Shown here one piece after another: positions 9,659 to 18,782 of a DNA stretch of 35,866 nt. Position 1 is the stretch's first letter; every line of letters starts with the position of its first letter. Position numbers and translations under genes: made by a program. The DNA is from Gammaproteobacteria bacterium (GTDB lineage: Bacteria; Pseudomonadota; Gammaproteobacteria; Ga0077554; Ga007554): NCBI GenBank assembly GCA_005240065.1, contig SBBG01000147.1:1-35866 (forward strand). Direction: 5' to 3'. The notes beneath the pieces are model-generated. The model worked only from the letters and a program-made list of their open reading frames with translations, was not told the DNA's origin and made no database searches.

Positions 9659-10450
9659 ATGAACATGCTAAACGTACTCGCCGTTCCGGCTTTCACGGAC
9701 AACTATATCTGGCTGATTTGCAATGAAGAAAAGGACAATCTCTGCCGCCGCGCCGCCATTGTCGACCCCGGCGACGCCGAACCGGTGATCGACGCTCTGA
9801 GCGAACTTTCCATCACCCCGACCGCCATCCTGATCACCCACCACCACAGCGATCATGTCGGCGGCGTGAGCATTTTGGCGGAGCGCTACTCGATCCCGGT
9901 GTATGGCCCGGCGCGGGAACACATTGCCGGCATCACTCATCCATTGCGTGACGGCGATCACATCATCCTGCCGGGGAAAAATATAAAATTCAACATCATG
10001 GACGTACCCGGCCACACAGCCGGGCATATCGCGTATCACGGGCACGGCACGCTGTTTTGCGGTGATACCTTGTTTGGCGCGGGGTCCGGGCGGCTGTTCG
10101 AAGGAACCGCCGCCCAGATGCACCACTCGCTCAAGAAAATCGCCGGACTGCCGAAAACTACTCTTGTCTACTGCGCGCACGAATACACCCTCGCCAATCT
10201 GCGGTTCGCCATGAGGGTGGAACCGGACAACCCCGACATCCGGGCACGCATGCTGGAGGCCGAACGCTGCTGGGCGCACGGCCAAGCGACCGTCCCGTCG
10301 ACTCTTGAACTGGAGCTGCGCACCAACCCTTTCCTGCGCTGCAACGTCCCCGAAGTCATTGAGGCGGCAGAGAATTTTTCAGGAAAACGGCTTGCTTCCG
10401 AAGAACAGGTGTTTACCGTGATACGCTATTGGAAGGATAGCCTGGATTAA
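9659..10450 (+). CDS. gloB: Hydroxyacylglutathione hydrolase (glyoxalase II)
   Basis: This 263-residue metallo-beta-lactamase-fold enzyme hydrolyses S-D-lactoylglutathione to D-lactate and glutathione, the second step of methylglyoxal detoxification. The metal-binding motif 'THHHSDHVGG' is at residues 60–69. Further ligands lie in 'VPGHTAGHIAY', 'LFCGDTLFGAGSGRLFEG' and 'VYCAHEYTLANLRFA', and the C-terminal 'RTNPFLRC' glutathione-site segment is present. Length is typical. A second ATG two codons in is an equally possible start. It is followed by mltD, the same order as E. coli. Confidence 0.97.
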   Translation: MNMLNVLAVPAFTDNYIWLICNEEKDNLCRRAAIVDPGDAEPVIDALSELSITPTAILITHHHSDHVGGVSILAERYSIPVYGPAREHIAGITHPLRDGDHIILPGKNIKFNIMDVPGHTAGHIAYHGHGTLFCGDTLFGAGSGRLFEGTAAQMHHSLKKIAGLPKTTLVYCAHEYTLANLRFAMRVEPDNPDIRARMLEAERCWAHGQATVPSTLELELRTNPFLRCNVPEVIEAAENFSGKRLASEEQVFTVIRYWKDSLD

Positions 10451-10466
10451 CCACATCTTCGCAAGG

Positions 10467-10472
10467 TATAAT
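10467..10472 (+). promoter_or_regulatory. Possible -10 element for mltD
   Basis: A perfect TATAAT lies in the short gloB–mltD gap, about 31 bases before the mltD ATG. A recognisable -35 is lacking. Confidence 0.4.
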
Positions 10473-10502
10473 TCCGGCTTATGTAACCGGACTGGAGGAA
10501 TC

Positions 10503-12407
10503 ATGGATAAAAACAGCCACCAGGCGCGCCGTTTCGCCGGTTTGTGCTTGTCCAGCGCCATTCTGCTCATACTCGGCGGCTGCGCCACGCAGCAAGGTAA
10601 ACTCCCCCTCGCCGACGCCCAGCCGCAAAAGAAACCGCTCGCTCAAACCACGCCTTTGATAGCTGTGACCGCGATCGATCCCGCCGTCGTCCGGCCTGCG
10701 GCGGACCCGGCTACTTCCGAAAAGGCTCTCTCCGAGGTGGAATTGGCCGATCTCTGGGGGCAGATAGTTACACAGTCCACCGAAATCGAACCCGCACCGG
10801 TCACCCTCACCCCTCTGGCCGAAACACCGCTATCACCTGCGGAACGGGCTGCGCGGATACTGGAAAAAACCAAAACCGGGGCGGCTCTGCCCAGGAAAAA
10901 ACCGGCGGCTGATGCCTCCACCCCGGCCCTCACGACCATCACGGCAAAATCCAGCATACCGGACAACCACGCCCCGGCCGACATCTGGGACCGCATCCGC
11001 AACCGCTTCAGCTTGCCCGACCGCGACCACCCGCGCGTGGAATCCAGCAAAAACTGGTACGCCTCGCGTCAACAATACCTCGACCGCACCATCGAGCGCG
11101 CCACACCTTATCTGCATTACATCGTGGAAGAAATCGAGCGGCGCAATATGCCCTCCGAACTGGCGCTGCTACCCATCGTCGAAAGCGCCTTTCAGCCAAT
11201 GGCCAATTCACACGCCAAAGCCGCCGGCATCTGGCAATTCATCCCGTCAACCGCCAGAAATTTCGGCCTGAAGCAAAACTGGTGGTATGACGGCCGGCGC
11301 GACATTCATGCCTCGACGCGCGCTGCGCTCGATTATCTGCAAAAGCTGAACGTCATGTTCGACGGCGACTGGCTGCTGGCGCTGGCCGCCTATAACGCCG
11401 GCGAAGGCGCCGTGATGCGTGCCGTCAACGCCAACGCCGCAGCAGGCAAACCCACCGACTTCTGGTCGCTGAAACTGCCTGTGGAAACCCAGGGCTATGT
11501 CCCTTGGCTGCTGGCGATCACCGACATCGTCGCCGCGCCGGAAAGCTATGGCATCGCCCTCAAATCTGTGCCGGACAAACCCTATCTGACGCCGATCAAC
11601 ACCGGCAAGCAGATTGATCTGGCGCTCGCCGCCGAATTGGCCAACCTGTCTGTCGAGGAGCTTTACAAGCTCAACCCCGGCTTCAACCGTTGGGCCACCG
11701 ATCCCGACGGACCGCACCATCTGCTGCTGCCTATCGACAAGGTGGACACCTTCAAGGCGAAACTCGACTCTCTGCCGGAGGAAAAACGTGTCGCCTGGAC
11801 CCGCCATCGCGTCGAGAAGAAACAATCCCTCGGCTACATCGCCAGCATCTATGGCACCACCGCCGACCTGCTGCGCCAGATCAATAGACTGACCAGCAAT
11901 GCCGTGCGCAAAGGCCAGGACTTGCTCATTCCGGTCGCCACCGCCAAGGATAGTAATGACAACAGCGTCTCGCGTCTTGCGCAAAATACCCCGCCGCAGG
12001 CCAATACCTCCTACGTCAGCGAATCTGATGCCGATACTGCAGAAAAGAAGCTGACCCATACCGTGCACCGCAGCGACACCCTGTGGAAAATCGCCCGCAA
12101 ATACGGCGTCAACCCCCGGCAACTGGCGGCTTGGAATAACCTCACCCCGAAAGCCAGGATCATCGCTGGTCAGCGGCTGGTGATAAAGACTACCTCGCCC
12201 CGCCCCACCCGTCTCACCCTCAGCCGCGCCTCGCAAATCGAGAAGGCCACCATACGCCGCATCAACTATAAGATACGTCCTGGCGACACCTTGACCCGCA
12301 TCGCCGAACGGTTTGACGTGAGCGTGAACGAACTACGCAAGTGGAATTCCGCCACCAAAGTAAAGCATTTGAAACCGGGGCAGAAATTGATGTTGGTGCT
12401 GAATTAA
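10503..12407 (+). CDS. mltD: Membrane-bound lytic murein transglycosylase D
   Basis: This 634-residue lipoprotein cleaves the MurNAc–GlcNAc bond of peptidoglycan to leave 1,6-anhydro ends. The signal ends in lipobox ILGGC. A proline-rich linker precedes the SLT (lysozyme-like) domain, with catalytic Glu227 in 'LLPIVESAFQPMANSHAKAAG', then 'GIWQFIPSTAR' and 'LALAAYNAGEGAV'. Three C-terminal LysM modules bind glycan: a divergent one around 438–480, then 'HTVHRSDTLWKIARKYGVN' and 'YKIRPGDTLTRIAERFDVS'. GGAGG sits close before the ATG. Overall length and order are normal for MltD, although LysM number varies between species. Confidence 0.96.
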   Translation: MDKNSHQARRFAGLCLSSAILLILGGCATQQGKLPLADAQPQKKPLAQTTPLIAVTAIDPAVVRPAADPATSEKALSEVELADLWGQIVTQSTEIEPAPVTLTPLAETPLSPAERAARILEKTKTGAALPRKKPAADASTPALTTITAKSSIPDNHAPADIWDRIRNRFSLPDRDHPRVESSKNWYASRQQYLDRTIERATPYLHYIVEEIERRNMPSELALLPIVESAFQPMANSHAKAAGIWQFIPSTARNFGLKQNWWYDGRRDIHASTRAALDYLQKLNVMFDGDWLLALAAYNAGEGAVMRAVNANAAAGKPTDFWSLKLPVETQGYVPWLLAITDIVAAPESYGIALKSVPDKPYLTPINTGKQIDLALAAELANLSVEELYKLNPGFNRWATDPDGPHHLLLPIDKVDTFKAKLDSLPEEKRVAWTRHRVEKKQSLGYIASIYGTTADLLRQINRLTSNAVRKGQDLLIPVATAKDSNDNSVSRLAQNTPPQANTSYVSESDADTAEKKLTHTVHRSDTLWKIARKYGVNPRQLAAWNNLTPKARIIAGQRLVIKTTSPRPTRLTLSRASQIEKATIRRINYKIRPGDTLTRIAERFDVSVNELRKWNSATKVKHLKPGQKLMLVLN

Positions 12408-12444
12408 TTCAGTTGCATCACAAAACGCTGAAGGGCGCATCATA

Positions 12445-12500
12445 CAATGCGACTATGTCGATGACTTGCGTGTCGAACGCGAAGTCTCGACATAGCATTG
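12445..12500. repeat. Long hairpin downstream of mltD
   Basis: CAATG/CATTG, CTATGTCGA/TCGACATAG and GACTTGCG/CGCGAAGTC (one bulge) stack as an almost continuous 25-bp stem around a 7-base centre. No T-run follows, so a simple intrinsic terminator is not indicated. It may be a REP-type repeat or a 3'-end stabilising structure for the mltD mRNA. Confidence 0.6.
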
Positions 12501-12524
12501 CGGGACCAAATCGGGATTTGCCTT

Positions 12525-12541
12525 TGTCGGTTTCTTTTACA
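12525..12541 (+). promoter_or_regulatory. Upstream activator box 1, TGTCGG-N6-TTACA
   Basis: TGTCGG TTTCTT TTACA. The same pattern recurs 112 bases downstream in the same orientation. Both lie upstream of a sigma-54-type promoter and a PEP-CTERM gene, as expected for an enhancer-binding activator of the PrsR type; that assignment is inference. Confidence 0.55.
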
Positions 12542-12636
12542 TCCTTAAAAAACATCGCAATAGATTGATAAATATTAATTTAATTAAAAATTAACACCGC
12601 TTCCTGCTTTATTTTTGCACAAAACACATACAAAAC

Positions 12637-12653
12637 TGTCGGCAAACTTTACA
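12637..12653 (+). promoter_or_regulatory. Upstream activator box 2, TGTCGG-N6-TTACA
   Basis: TGTCGG CAAACT TTACA, the second copy of the box. It lies about 100 bases before the predicted -24/-12 promoter, a normal distance for a sigma-54 enhancer site. Confidence 0.55.
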
Positions 12654-12738
12654 CATCTAATCAATTCTTGGTCAAAAACCAAGATCAAAACTCACCCATA
12701 GAATATAAGTCAATGTTTTAAAAATAAAAAATATTTTA

Positions 12739-12754
12739 TGGCGCACATTTTGCT
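12739..12754 (+). promoter_or_regulatory. Sigma-54 (RpoN) -24/-12 promoter
   Basis: TGGCGCACATTTTGCT matches the TGGCAC-N5-TTGCW consensus, with the invariant GG (12740–12741) and GC (12752–12753) separated by exactly 10 bases. Transcription would begin near 12765, giving a leader of about 50 bases. The leader contains a GCGGATT-GCAT-AATCCGC hairpin (12766–12783). Confidence 0.65.
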
Positions 12755-12816
12755 ATCAGGCGGGCGCGGATTGCATAATCCGCAATGCGCAACAACAAAC
12801 AGCAAGGAGTGTTCAA

Positions 12817-13596
12817 ATGAAATTTACCAGAAAATCCCTGAACGTCGCGGCATTGATGCTGGCGGCAACAGTGAGCGGTGTCGCATCAGCCGCCCCCATT
12901 CTCTGGGTAGGTGACTCACAAGGCAACTTGGGAACTGTCGACGTCGCTTCCGGCACGGTCAATATCATCGGCAACATGGGCCAGTCGATGACCGACATCG
13001 CCTTCGACCCCAGCGGCAATCTTTACGGCATCACTTTTACCGGCTTGTATTCCATCAACCCGGCCACGGCAGGCACCACGTTCATCGGTAACCTGGGAAC
13101 ATCCGCTAATTCGCTTGTATTCGATTCCGCCGGCACCCTCTACACTGCGAACAGCGCACTGTACAGCGTCAACACCAGCACTGGCCTTGCTACATTGATC
13201 GGCAACGGCGGCGCCGCCTACGGCTCCTCGGGCGATTTGGCGTTCATCAACAATAAGCTGTATTTGAGCAGCAACATTGGCAACGATTCGCTGGTGGAAC
13301 TCAACACCTCGACCGGGGTTGGTACACTGATCGGCAACATCGGCTATTCCGCCGTTTATGGCTTGGCGACCGACAACAACATCAATCTCTATGGTGTCAC
13401 CGGCACGACTGTCATTGGCATCAATACCGCCACTGGCGCGGGAACTACTCTCATCAACTACGGTGGCAAAGGTCTTGTCGATGCTTGGGGCTCCGCTTTC
13501 CGCACCGAAGCCGTTCCGGAACCGGCGACTTTCGCGCTGATGGGCATGGGCTTGGTGGGACTTGGACTGGCCCGCCGCAAAGCCAAGACACAGTAA
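12817..13596 (+). CDS. PEP-CTERM sorted protein with beta-propeller-like repeats
   Basis: The product is a 259-residue exported protein: a Sec signal peptide (MKFTRKSLNVAALMLAATVSG…SAA), about 200 residues of repeating blocks, then a PEP-CTERM tail. Blocks read like 'LGTVDVASGTVNIIGNMG', 'LYSINPATAGTTFIGNLG' and 'LVELNTSTGVGTLIGNIG', suggesting a small beta-propeller. The tail from residue 233 has VPEP, a hydrophobic helix (ATFALMGMGLVGLGLA) and a final RRK cluster, the exosortase recognition pattern. Such proteins are cut by exosortase and linked to exopolysaccharide synthesis or biofilm; no exosortase gene is in the window. AAGGAG lies 8 bases before the ATG. Its own sigma-54-like control region suggests independent regulation. 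Confidence 0.93.
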   Translation: MKFTRKSLNVAALMLAATVSGVASAAPILWVGDSQGNLGTVDVASGTVNIIGNMGQSMTDIAFDPSGNLYGITFTGLYSINPATAGTTFIGNLGTSANSLVFDSAGTLYTANSALYSVNTSTGLATLIGNGGAAYGSSGDLAFINNKLYLSSNIGNDSLVELNTSTGVGTLIGNIGYSAVYGLATDNNINLYGVTGTTVIGINTATGAGTTLINYGGKGLVDAWGSAFRTEAVPEPATFALMGMGLVGLGLARRKAKTQ

Positions 13597-13635
13597 AACT
13601 TACCATCACTCCAATGGCTACGCCCCCTCGCTTCA

Positions 13636-13656
13636 CTCTCCCCGCCTGCGGGAGAG
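13636..13656. repeat. CTCTCCC/GGGAGAG hairpin downstream of the PEP-CTERM gene
   Basis: CTCTCCC(C)GC and GCGGGAGAG form a strong stem with one bulged C and a tiny CT loop, about 40 bases after the stop. A G-run rather than a T-run follows on this strand. It may act as a terminator for either converging gene, or be a REP-type repeat. Confidence 0.5.
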
Positions 13657-13673
13657 GGGGGGGTTACACCAAA

Positions 13674-13718
13674 GAGCGCGCAGGAAAGGTTGCTCCATAC
13701 CACCCATCCTGCGCGCTC
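13674..13718. terminator. Inverted repeat between the converging PEP-CTERM and dnaJ genes
   Basis: GAGCGCGCAGGA (13674–13685) and TCCTGCGCGCTC (13707–13718) are perfect 12-base arms around a 21-base loop, ten bases from the dnaJ stop. Position suggests transcription termination from either side. The long loop and missing T-run make this uncertain. Confidence 0.4.
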
Positions 13719-13727
13719 ACAACCGAC

Positions 13728-14876
13728 CTAAAACTTCATCGCATCAAAAAACTTCTTCACCCCGTCCAGCCATGAGCTGAAACGCGGGCTGTGTTTTTCC
13801 TGGTTATCGTCTTTCATGGATTTATCGAACTCCGCAAGCAGCTCTTTTTGCCGCTTCGTCAAATTGACGGGCGTTTCGATCACGACGCGGCAAAGCAGAT
13901 CACCGACATCGCCACCGCGCACCGATTTGACGCCCTTTCCGCGCAGCCGGAACAGCTTTCCGGACTGGGTTTCGGCGGGGATTTTGAGCATCACCGGTCC
14001 TTCCAGGGTCGGCACTTCCAGCTCGCCGCCGAGCGCGGCAGTGGCAAAGCTGATGGGCACTTCACACATCAGGTGATTGCCCTCGCGGGCGAAAATGGGA
14101 TGTTCGCGCACTTGGATGTGAACGTACAGATCACCGGCGGAACCGCCCTGCTCGCCCGCCTCGCCCTCGCCCGCCAGGCGGATGCGGTCACCGTTGTCCA
14201 CGCCTGCTGGAATCTTGACCGACAGCGTCTTCTGTTCCTGCACGCGGCCCTGTCCGTGACAAGTGGGACAAGGATTGGGGATGATCTTGCCGGTACCCCG
14301 GCATTTCGGACAGGTCTGCTGCAGGGAGAAGAAACCCTGCTGGATGCGTACCTGGCCATGCCCGCCACATGTCGCGCAAGTGGTGGCGCTGGTACCCTTC
14401 TTGGCGCCACTGCCTTCGCACGCTGTGCATGACACGAGGGTGGGAATGCGGATCTTGACGGTGGTGCCATGCACCGCTTCTTCCAGGCTGATCTCGAGAT
14501 TGTAACGCAGGTCCGCGCCACGATAAACGCCGCCGCGGCTTCCTCCCCGGCCCGCTGCACCGCCGAAGATATCACCGAAGATATCACCGAAGATATCACT
14601 GAAATTGCCGCCGCCAACCCCGGTGCCACCCGCCCCGGCGGCTGCGGAAGGATCGACACCCGCATGACCGAACTGGTCATAGGCGGCTCGCTTGCGCTCA
14701 TCAGTGAGCACTTCGTAGGCTTCCTTAGCCTCCTTGAATTTCTCCTCCGCTTCCTTGTCGTCCGGGTTGCGGTCGGGATGGTACTTCATGGCAAGACGCC
14801 GGTAAGCCTTTTTGATATCGGCCTCGCTGGCATTGCGGGCTACCTGCAATACTTTGTAATAATCGCGTTTTGCCAT
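13728..14876 (-). CDS. dnaJ: Chaperone DnaJ (Hsp40)
   Basis: This 382-residue co-chaperone stimulates DnaK ATP hydrolysis and delivers substrates. The J domain occupies residues 1–70, with the HPD motif at 33–35. A Gly/Phe-rich linker follows, containing a DIFG tandem triplet encoded by three identical 12-base units (14563–14598). Four zinc-finger CxxCxGxG motifs are intact ('CTACEGSG', 'CATCGGHG', 'CPKCRGTG', 'CPTCHGQG'), and then the substrate-binding C-terminal domains ('[22 protein letters not shown]'). It is the last gene of hrcA–grpE–dnaK–dnaJ. It is separated from dnaK by a strong hairpin and a palindromic repeat, so it may be expressed below dnaK. Confidence 0.98.
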   Translation of the reverse strand: MAKRDYYKVLQVARNASEADIKKAYRRLAMKYHPDRNPDDKEAEEKFKEAKEAYEVLTDERKRAAYDQFGHAGVDPSAAAGAGGTGVGGGNFSDIFGDIFGDIFGGAAGRGGSRGGVYRGADLRYNLEISLEEAVHGTTVKIRIPTLVSCTACEGSGAKKGTSATTCATCGGHGQVRIQQGFFSLQQTCPKCRGTGKIIPNPCPTCHGQGRVQEQKTLSVKIPAGVDNGDRIRLAGEGEAGEQGGSAGDLYVHIQVREHPIFAREGNHLMCEVPISFATAALGGELEVPTLEGPVMLKIPAETQSGKLFRLRGKGVKSVRGGDVGDLLCRVVIETPVNLTKRQKELLAEFDKSMKDDNQEKHSPRFSSWLDGVKKFFDAMKF

Positions 14877-14906
14877 TTTTTTGAAACTTTTCGTTTGTGG
14901 AATAAC

Positions 14907-14934
14907 GACGAGGGCACACTATCGTGCCCTCGTC
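14907..14934 (-). terminator. Strong hairpin in the dnaK–dnaJ gap
   Basis: GACGAGGGCAC and GTGCCCTCGTC form a perfect 11-bp stem with a 6-base loop, 30 bases before dnaJ. No clear U-tract follows. It could be a partial terminator or a processing/stability structure lowering dnaJ output relative to dnaK. Confidence 0.5.
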
Positions 14935-14944
14935 TATCGCCAAG

Positions 14945-14967
14945 TAGGGTGCGCCGTGCGCACCCTA
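14945..14967. repeat. TAGGGTGCG-family palindromic repeat, copy B (single unit)
   Basis: TAGGGTGCGC-CGT-GCGCACCCTA is a perfect 10-bp hairpin with a 3-base loop, directly after the dnaK stop. It is a half-size version of the two-unit copies elsewhere in the window. Confidence 0.85.
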
Positions 14968-14981
14968 ACATTGGTCAGACT

Positions 14982-16901
<1,920 letters not shown>

Positions 16902-16945
16902 TTCTTTCTCCGTCGGTAATTGAGCGTCTTTTTGGATTTCGGTTC

Positions 16946-16963
16946 GACAGATGAAAATCTGTC
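16946..16963 (-). other. GNRA-type hairpin in the grpE–dnaK gap
   Basis: GACAGAT and ATCTGTC form a perfect 7-bp stem. The loop on the transcribed (minus) strand reads TTTC; on the plus strand it reads GAAA. It lies in the dnaK leader and could affect processing or dnaK translation. Confidence 0.4.
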
Positions 16964-16982
16964 ATATTTAACTGCTTAGATT

Positions 16983-16996
16983 GGGCTTTTAAGCCC
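16983..16996 (-). terminator. Short GC hairpin right after grpE
   Basis: GGGCTT-TT-AAGCCC lies 4 bases past the grpE stop. It is a perfect 6-bp stem without a U-run, so it is more likely a weak attenuator or 3'-end stabiliser than a full terminator. Confidence 0.35.
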
Positions 16997-17000
16997 GATT

Positions 17001-17552
17001 TCAAGCTTTGGCCTTGGACACCACCACCAGGGCCGGCCGGACTACCCGGTCATTGAGCAGGTAGCCCTTCTGATACACGGCCAACACGGTATTGGGCTCC
17101 GCATCTGCCGCTTCCTGCGCGACCATCGCCTGATGCAGCTCGGGGTTGAATTTTTCCCCCAGCGGGTTGATTTCCTTCACGCCCATCTTTTCCATCGCGG
17201 ACCGCATCATTTTCACTGTCATATCAAAGCCTTCGCGGATCTTGACGATATCCGCCTCCTCGTCGCTGGCCGCTATCAGCCCCATCTCCAGACTGTCCCT
17301 GACCGGCAACAGTTCGTCGACGAACTTTTCCAGCGCATATTTGTGAGCGCTCTCCACATCGCGCTCGGCGCGGCGGCGCAGATTTTCCATCTCGGCGCGC
17401 GTCCGCAGCAACTGATTCCAGTGCTCATCGGCCTTGGCCTGGGCGTCCTGCAAGGTCAGCAGCAGTTGTTCGTAGGGAATTTGTTCTTCGGCAGGGGCGA
17501 TCCCGGGAGGGGTCTGCTTCGCTTCTTCTGAAAGGTTCTCGGTGTTGCTCAC
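17001..17552 (-). CDS. grpE: GrpE nucleotide exchange factor
   Basis: This 183-residue homodimeric co-chaperone releases ADP from DnaK. It has an acidic, disordered N-terminus and then the long coiled-coil helix ('LQDAQAKADEHWNQLLRTRAEMENLRRRAERDVESAHKYA' region). The four-helix bundle with 'FVDELLPVRDSLEMGL' and the C-terminal beta-wing with the signature 'NPLGEKFNPELHQAM' and 'VLAVYQKGYLLNDRVVRPALVVV' follow. The start is GTG at 17552, with GGAGGAATAACA just upstream. It lies between hrcA and dnaK in the CIRCE-controlled operon. Confidence 0.97.
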   Translation of the reverse strand: MSNTENLSEEAKQTPPGIAPAEEQIPYEQLLLTLQDAQAKADEHWNQLLRTRAEMENLRRRAERDVESAHKYALEKFVDELLPVRDSLEMGLIAASDEEADIVKIREGFDMTVKMMRSAMEKMGVKEINPLGEKFNPELHQAMVAQEAADAEPNTVLAVYQKGYLLNDRVVRPALVVVSKAKA

Positions 17553-17614
17553 TGTTATTCCTCCGAATCCTGATTACCGGGCTTTCCGATTCAAAAACAT
17601 GGGGTATATGAGGA

Positions 17615-18655
17615 CTATTGACGCTGATTCAAGGCCGCGCCCAGCAATTTCGCCGTGACATCCACCAGCGGGATCACCCGGTCATAGGCCATGCGGGTCG
17701 GGCCGATGACGGCCAGCACGCCCACGGCCTGACTATCGATCTCATAGGGGGCGGCGACGATGCTGCATTCATCGAAAGCCTTATAGCCGGACTCGGCGCC
17801 GATGAACACCTGCACCGCCTCGGCACGCAGGCATTGGTCGAGCAGATGCAGCATGTCCCGTTTCTGGCTGAAGGCGTCAAACAACTGCCGCAGCTTCTCG
17901 ACACTCGACAGTTCCGCGAAATCCATCAAATTGGTCTGCCCGGCCACGACATAATCGGCCTCGTCCACCGAAACGGCAAAGACCCTTTCCGCCATCGTCA
18001 CCGCGGTTTGCATCATGTCATTCATGGTGGTCCGCGCGGCATCCATCTCCGACAGCAGGGTGCTTCTGATGGCATCCAAATCCTTGCCGGCGAAGGCCGC
18101 GTTCAGATAATTCGCCACCTTCTGCAATTCGGACTCGGAATAACGCCGCGGCGTGTGAATGATGCGGTTTTGCACCTGGGACTGATTGGTGACCACGATC
18201 ACCAGCACGCGATTGTCACCGGACAAAGGCAGAAACTCGATCTGGCGCAGCACGGTAAGCTCACGGCGCGGCGCCATCACCACCCCCGCCATGCGGGTAA
18301 TACCGGATAACATCGACGAGGCCGATCCCAGCAGATGTTCGACGCCGACACCCTGGCTAAATTGGCTTTTCAGACGCATCACCTCGGCCTGATCGGGTTG
18401 ACGGACGGTCAGCAAGGCATCGACAAACAGGCGATAACCCTTCGCTGTCGGAATCCTCCCGGCGGAGGTGTGTGGAGATGCCACGATCCCCCTGTCTTCG
18501 AGATCGGTCATGATGTTGCGGATCGTCGCCGGGCTTAAATCCAACCCCGAATCGCGCGCAAGTGTGCGCGATCCCACCGGCTGCCCTTCACGGACATAGG
18601 ATTCTACCAATGTCTTCAATAAGCGCAATGCGCGTTCGCTGATTTCTTGCGTCAC
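17615..18655 (-). CDS. hrcA: Heat-inducible transcription repressor HrcA
   Basis: This 346-residue repressor binds the CIRCE operator and shuts off the grpE–dnaK–dnaJ operon until heat stress diverts GroEL, which it needs for activity. The N-terminal winged helix includes 'ISERALRLLKTLVESYVREGQPVGSRTLA' and 'LSPATIRNIMTDLEDRGIVASPHTSAGRIPT'. The remainder is the GAF-like and dimerisation region ending 'GPTRMAYDRVIPLVDVTAKLLGAALNQ'. The start is GTG at 18655 with only a weak ribosome site. A CIRCE element lies 23 bases upstream, so the gene is autoregulated. Confidence 0.97.
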   Translation of the reverse strand: MTQEISERALRLLKTLVESYVREGQPVGSRTLARDSGLDLSPATIRNIMTDLEDRGIVASPHTSAGRIPTAKGYRLFVDALLTVRQPDQAEVMRLKSQFSQGVGVEHLLGSASSMLSGITRMAGVVMAPRRELTVLRQIEFLPLSGDNRVLVIVVTNQSQVQNRIIHTPRRYSESELQKVANYLNAAFAGKDLDAIRSTLLSEMDAARTTMNDMMQTAVTMAERVFAVSVDEADYVVAGQTNLMDFAELSSVEKLRQLFDAFSQKRDMLHLLDQCLRAEAVQVFIGAESGYKAFDECSIVAAPYEIDSQAVGVLAVIGPTRMAYDRVIPLVDVTAKLLGAALNQRQ

Positions 18656-18677
18656 AACCGGCCTGCGGAAAAATCTC

Positions 18678-18704
18678 TTAGCACTCTACCCATAAGAGTG
18701 CCAG
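18678..18704. promoter_or_regulatory. CIRCE operator (HrcA binding site)
   Basis: TTAGCACTC (18678–18686), N9, GAGTGCCAG (18696–18704). The consensus is TTAGCACTC-N9-GAGTGCTAA; the left arm is perfect and the right arm differs at two positions. It lies between hrcA and divergent nadK and covers the predicted hrcA transcription start. Confidence 0.93.
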
Positions 18705-18707
18705 AAA

Positions 18708-18736
18708 ACACTAACAACTCCCTCCAGGACTGTCAA
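18708..18736 (-). promoter_or_regulatory. Sigma-70-type promoter of hrcA–grpE–dnaK–dnaJ
   Basis: On the minus strand a perfect TTGACA (18731–18736) is followed after exactly 17 bases by TAGTGT (18708–18713). Transcription would start around 18700, inside CIRCE, which explains repression by HrcA. Confidence 0.7.
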
Positions 18737-18782
18737 GAAATGGAACAGCATGGTAACTTTACCGGCAAAGGAAACCAGAACC

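Larger units (their letters stand above)
12408..12816. other. Long AT-rich leader upstream of the PEP-CTERM gene
   Basis: No gene is seen in these ~410 bases. The region is markedly more AT-rich than its neighbours from about 12540 to 12740. It holds a 56-base hairpin just after mltD, two TGTCGG-N6-TTACA boxes, a -24/-12 promoter motif and a small hairpin in the untranslated leader. It reads as a dedicated control region for the next gene. Confidence 0.75.
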
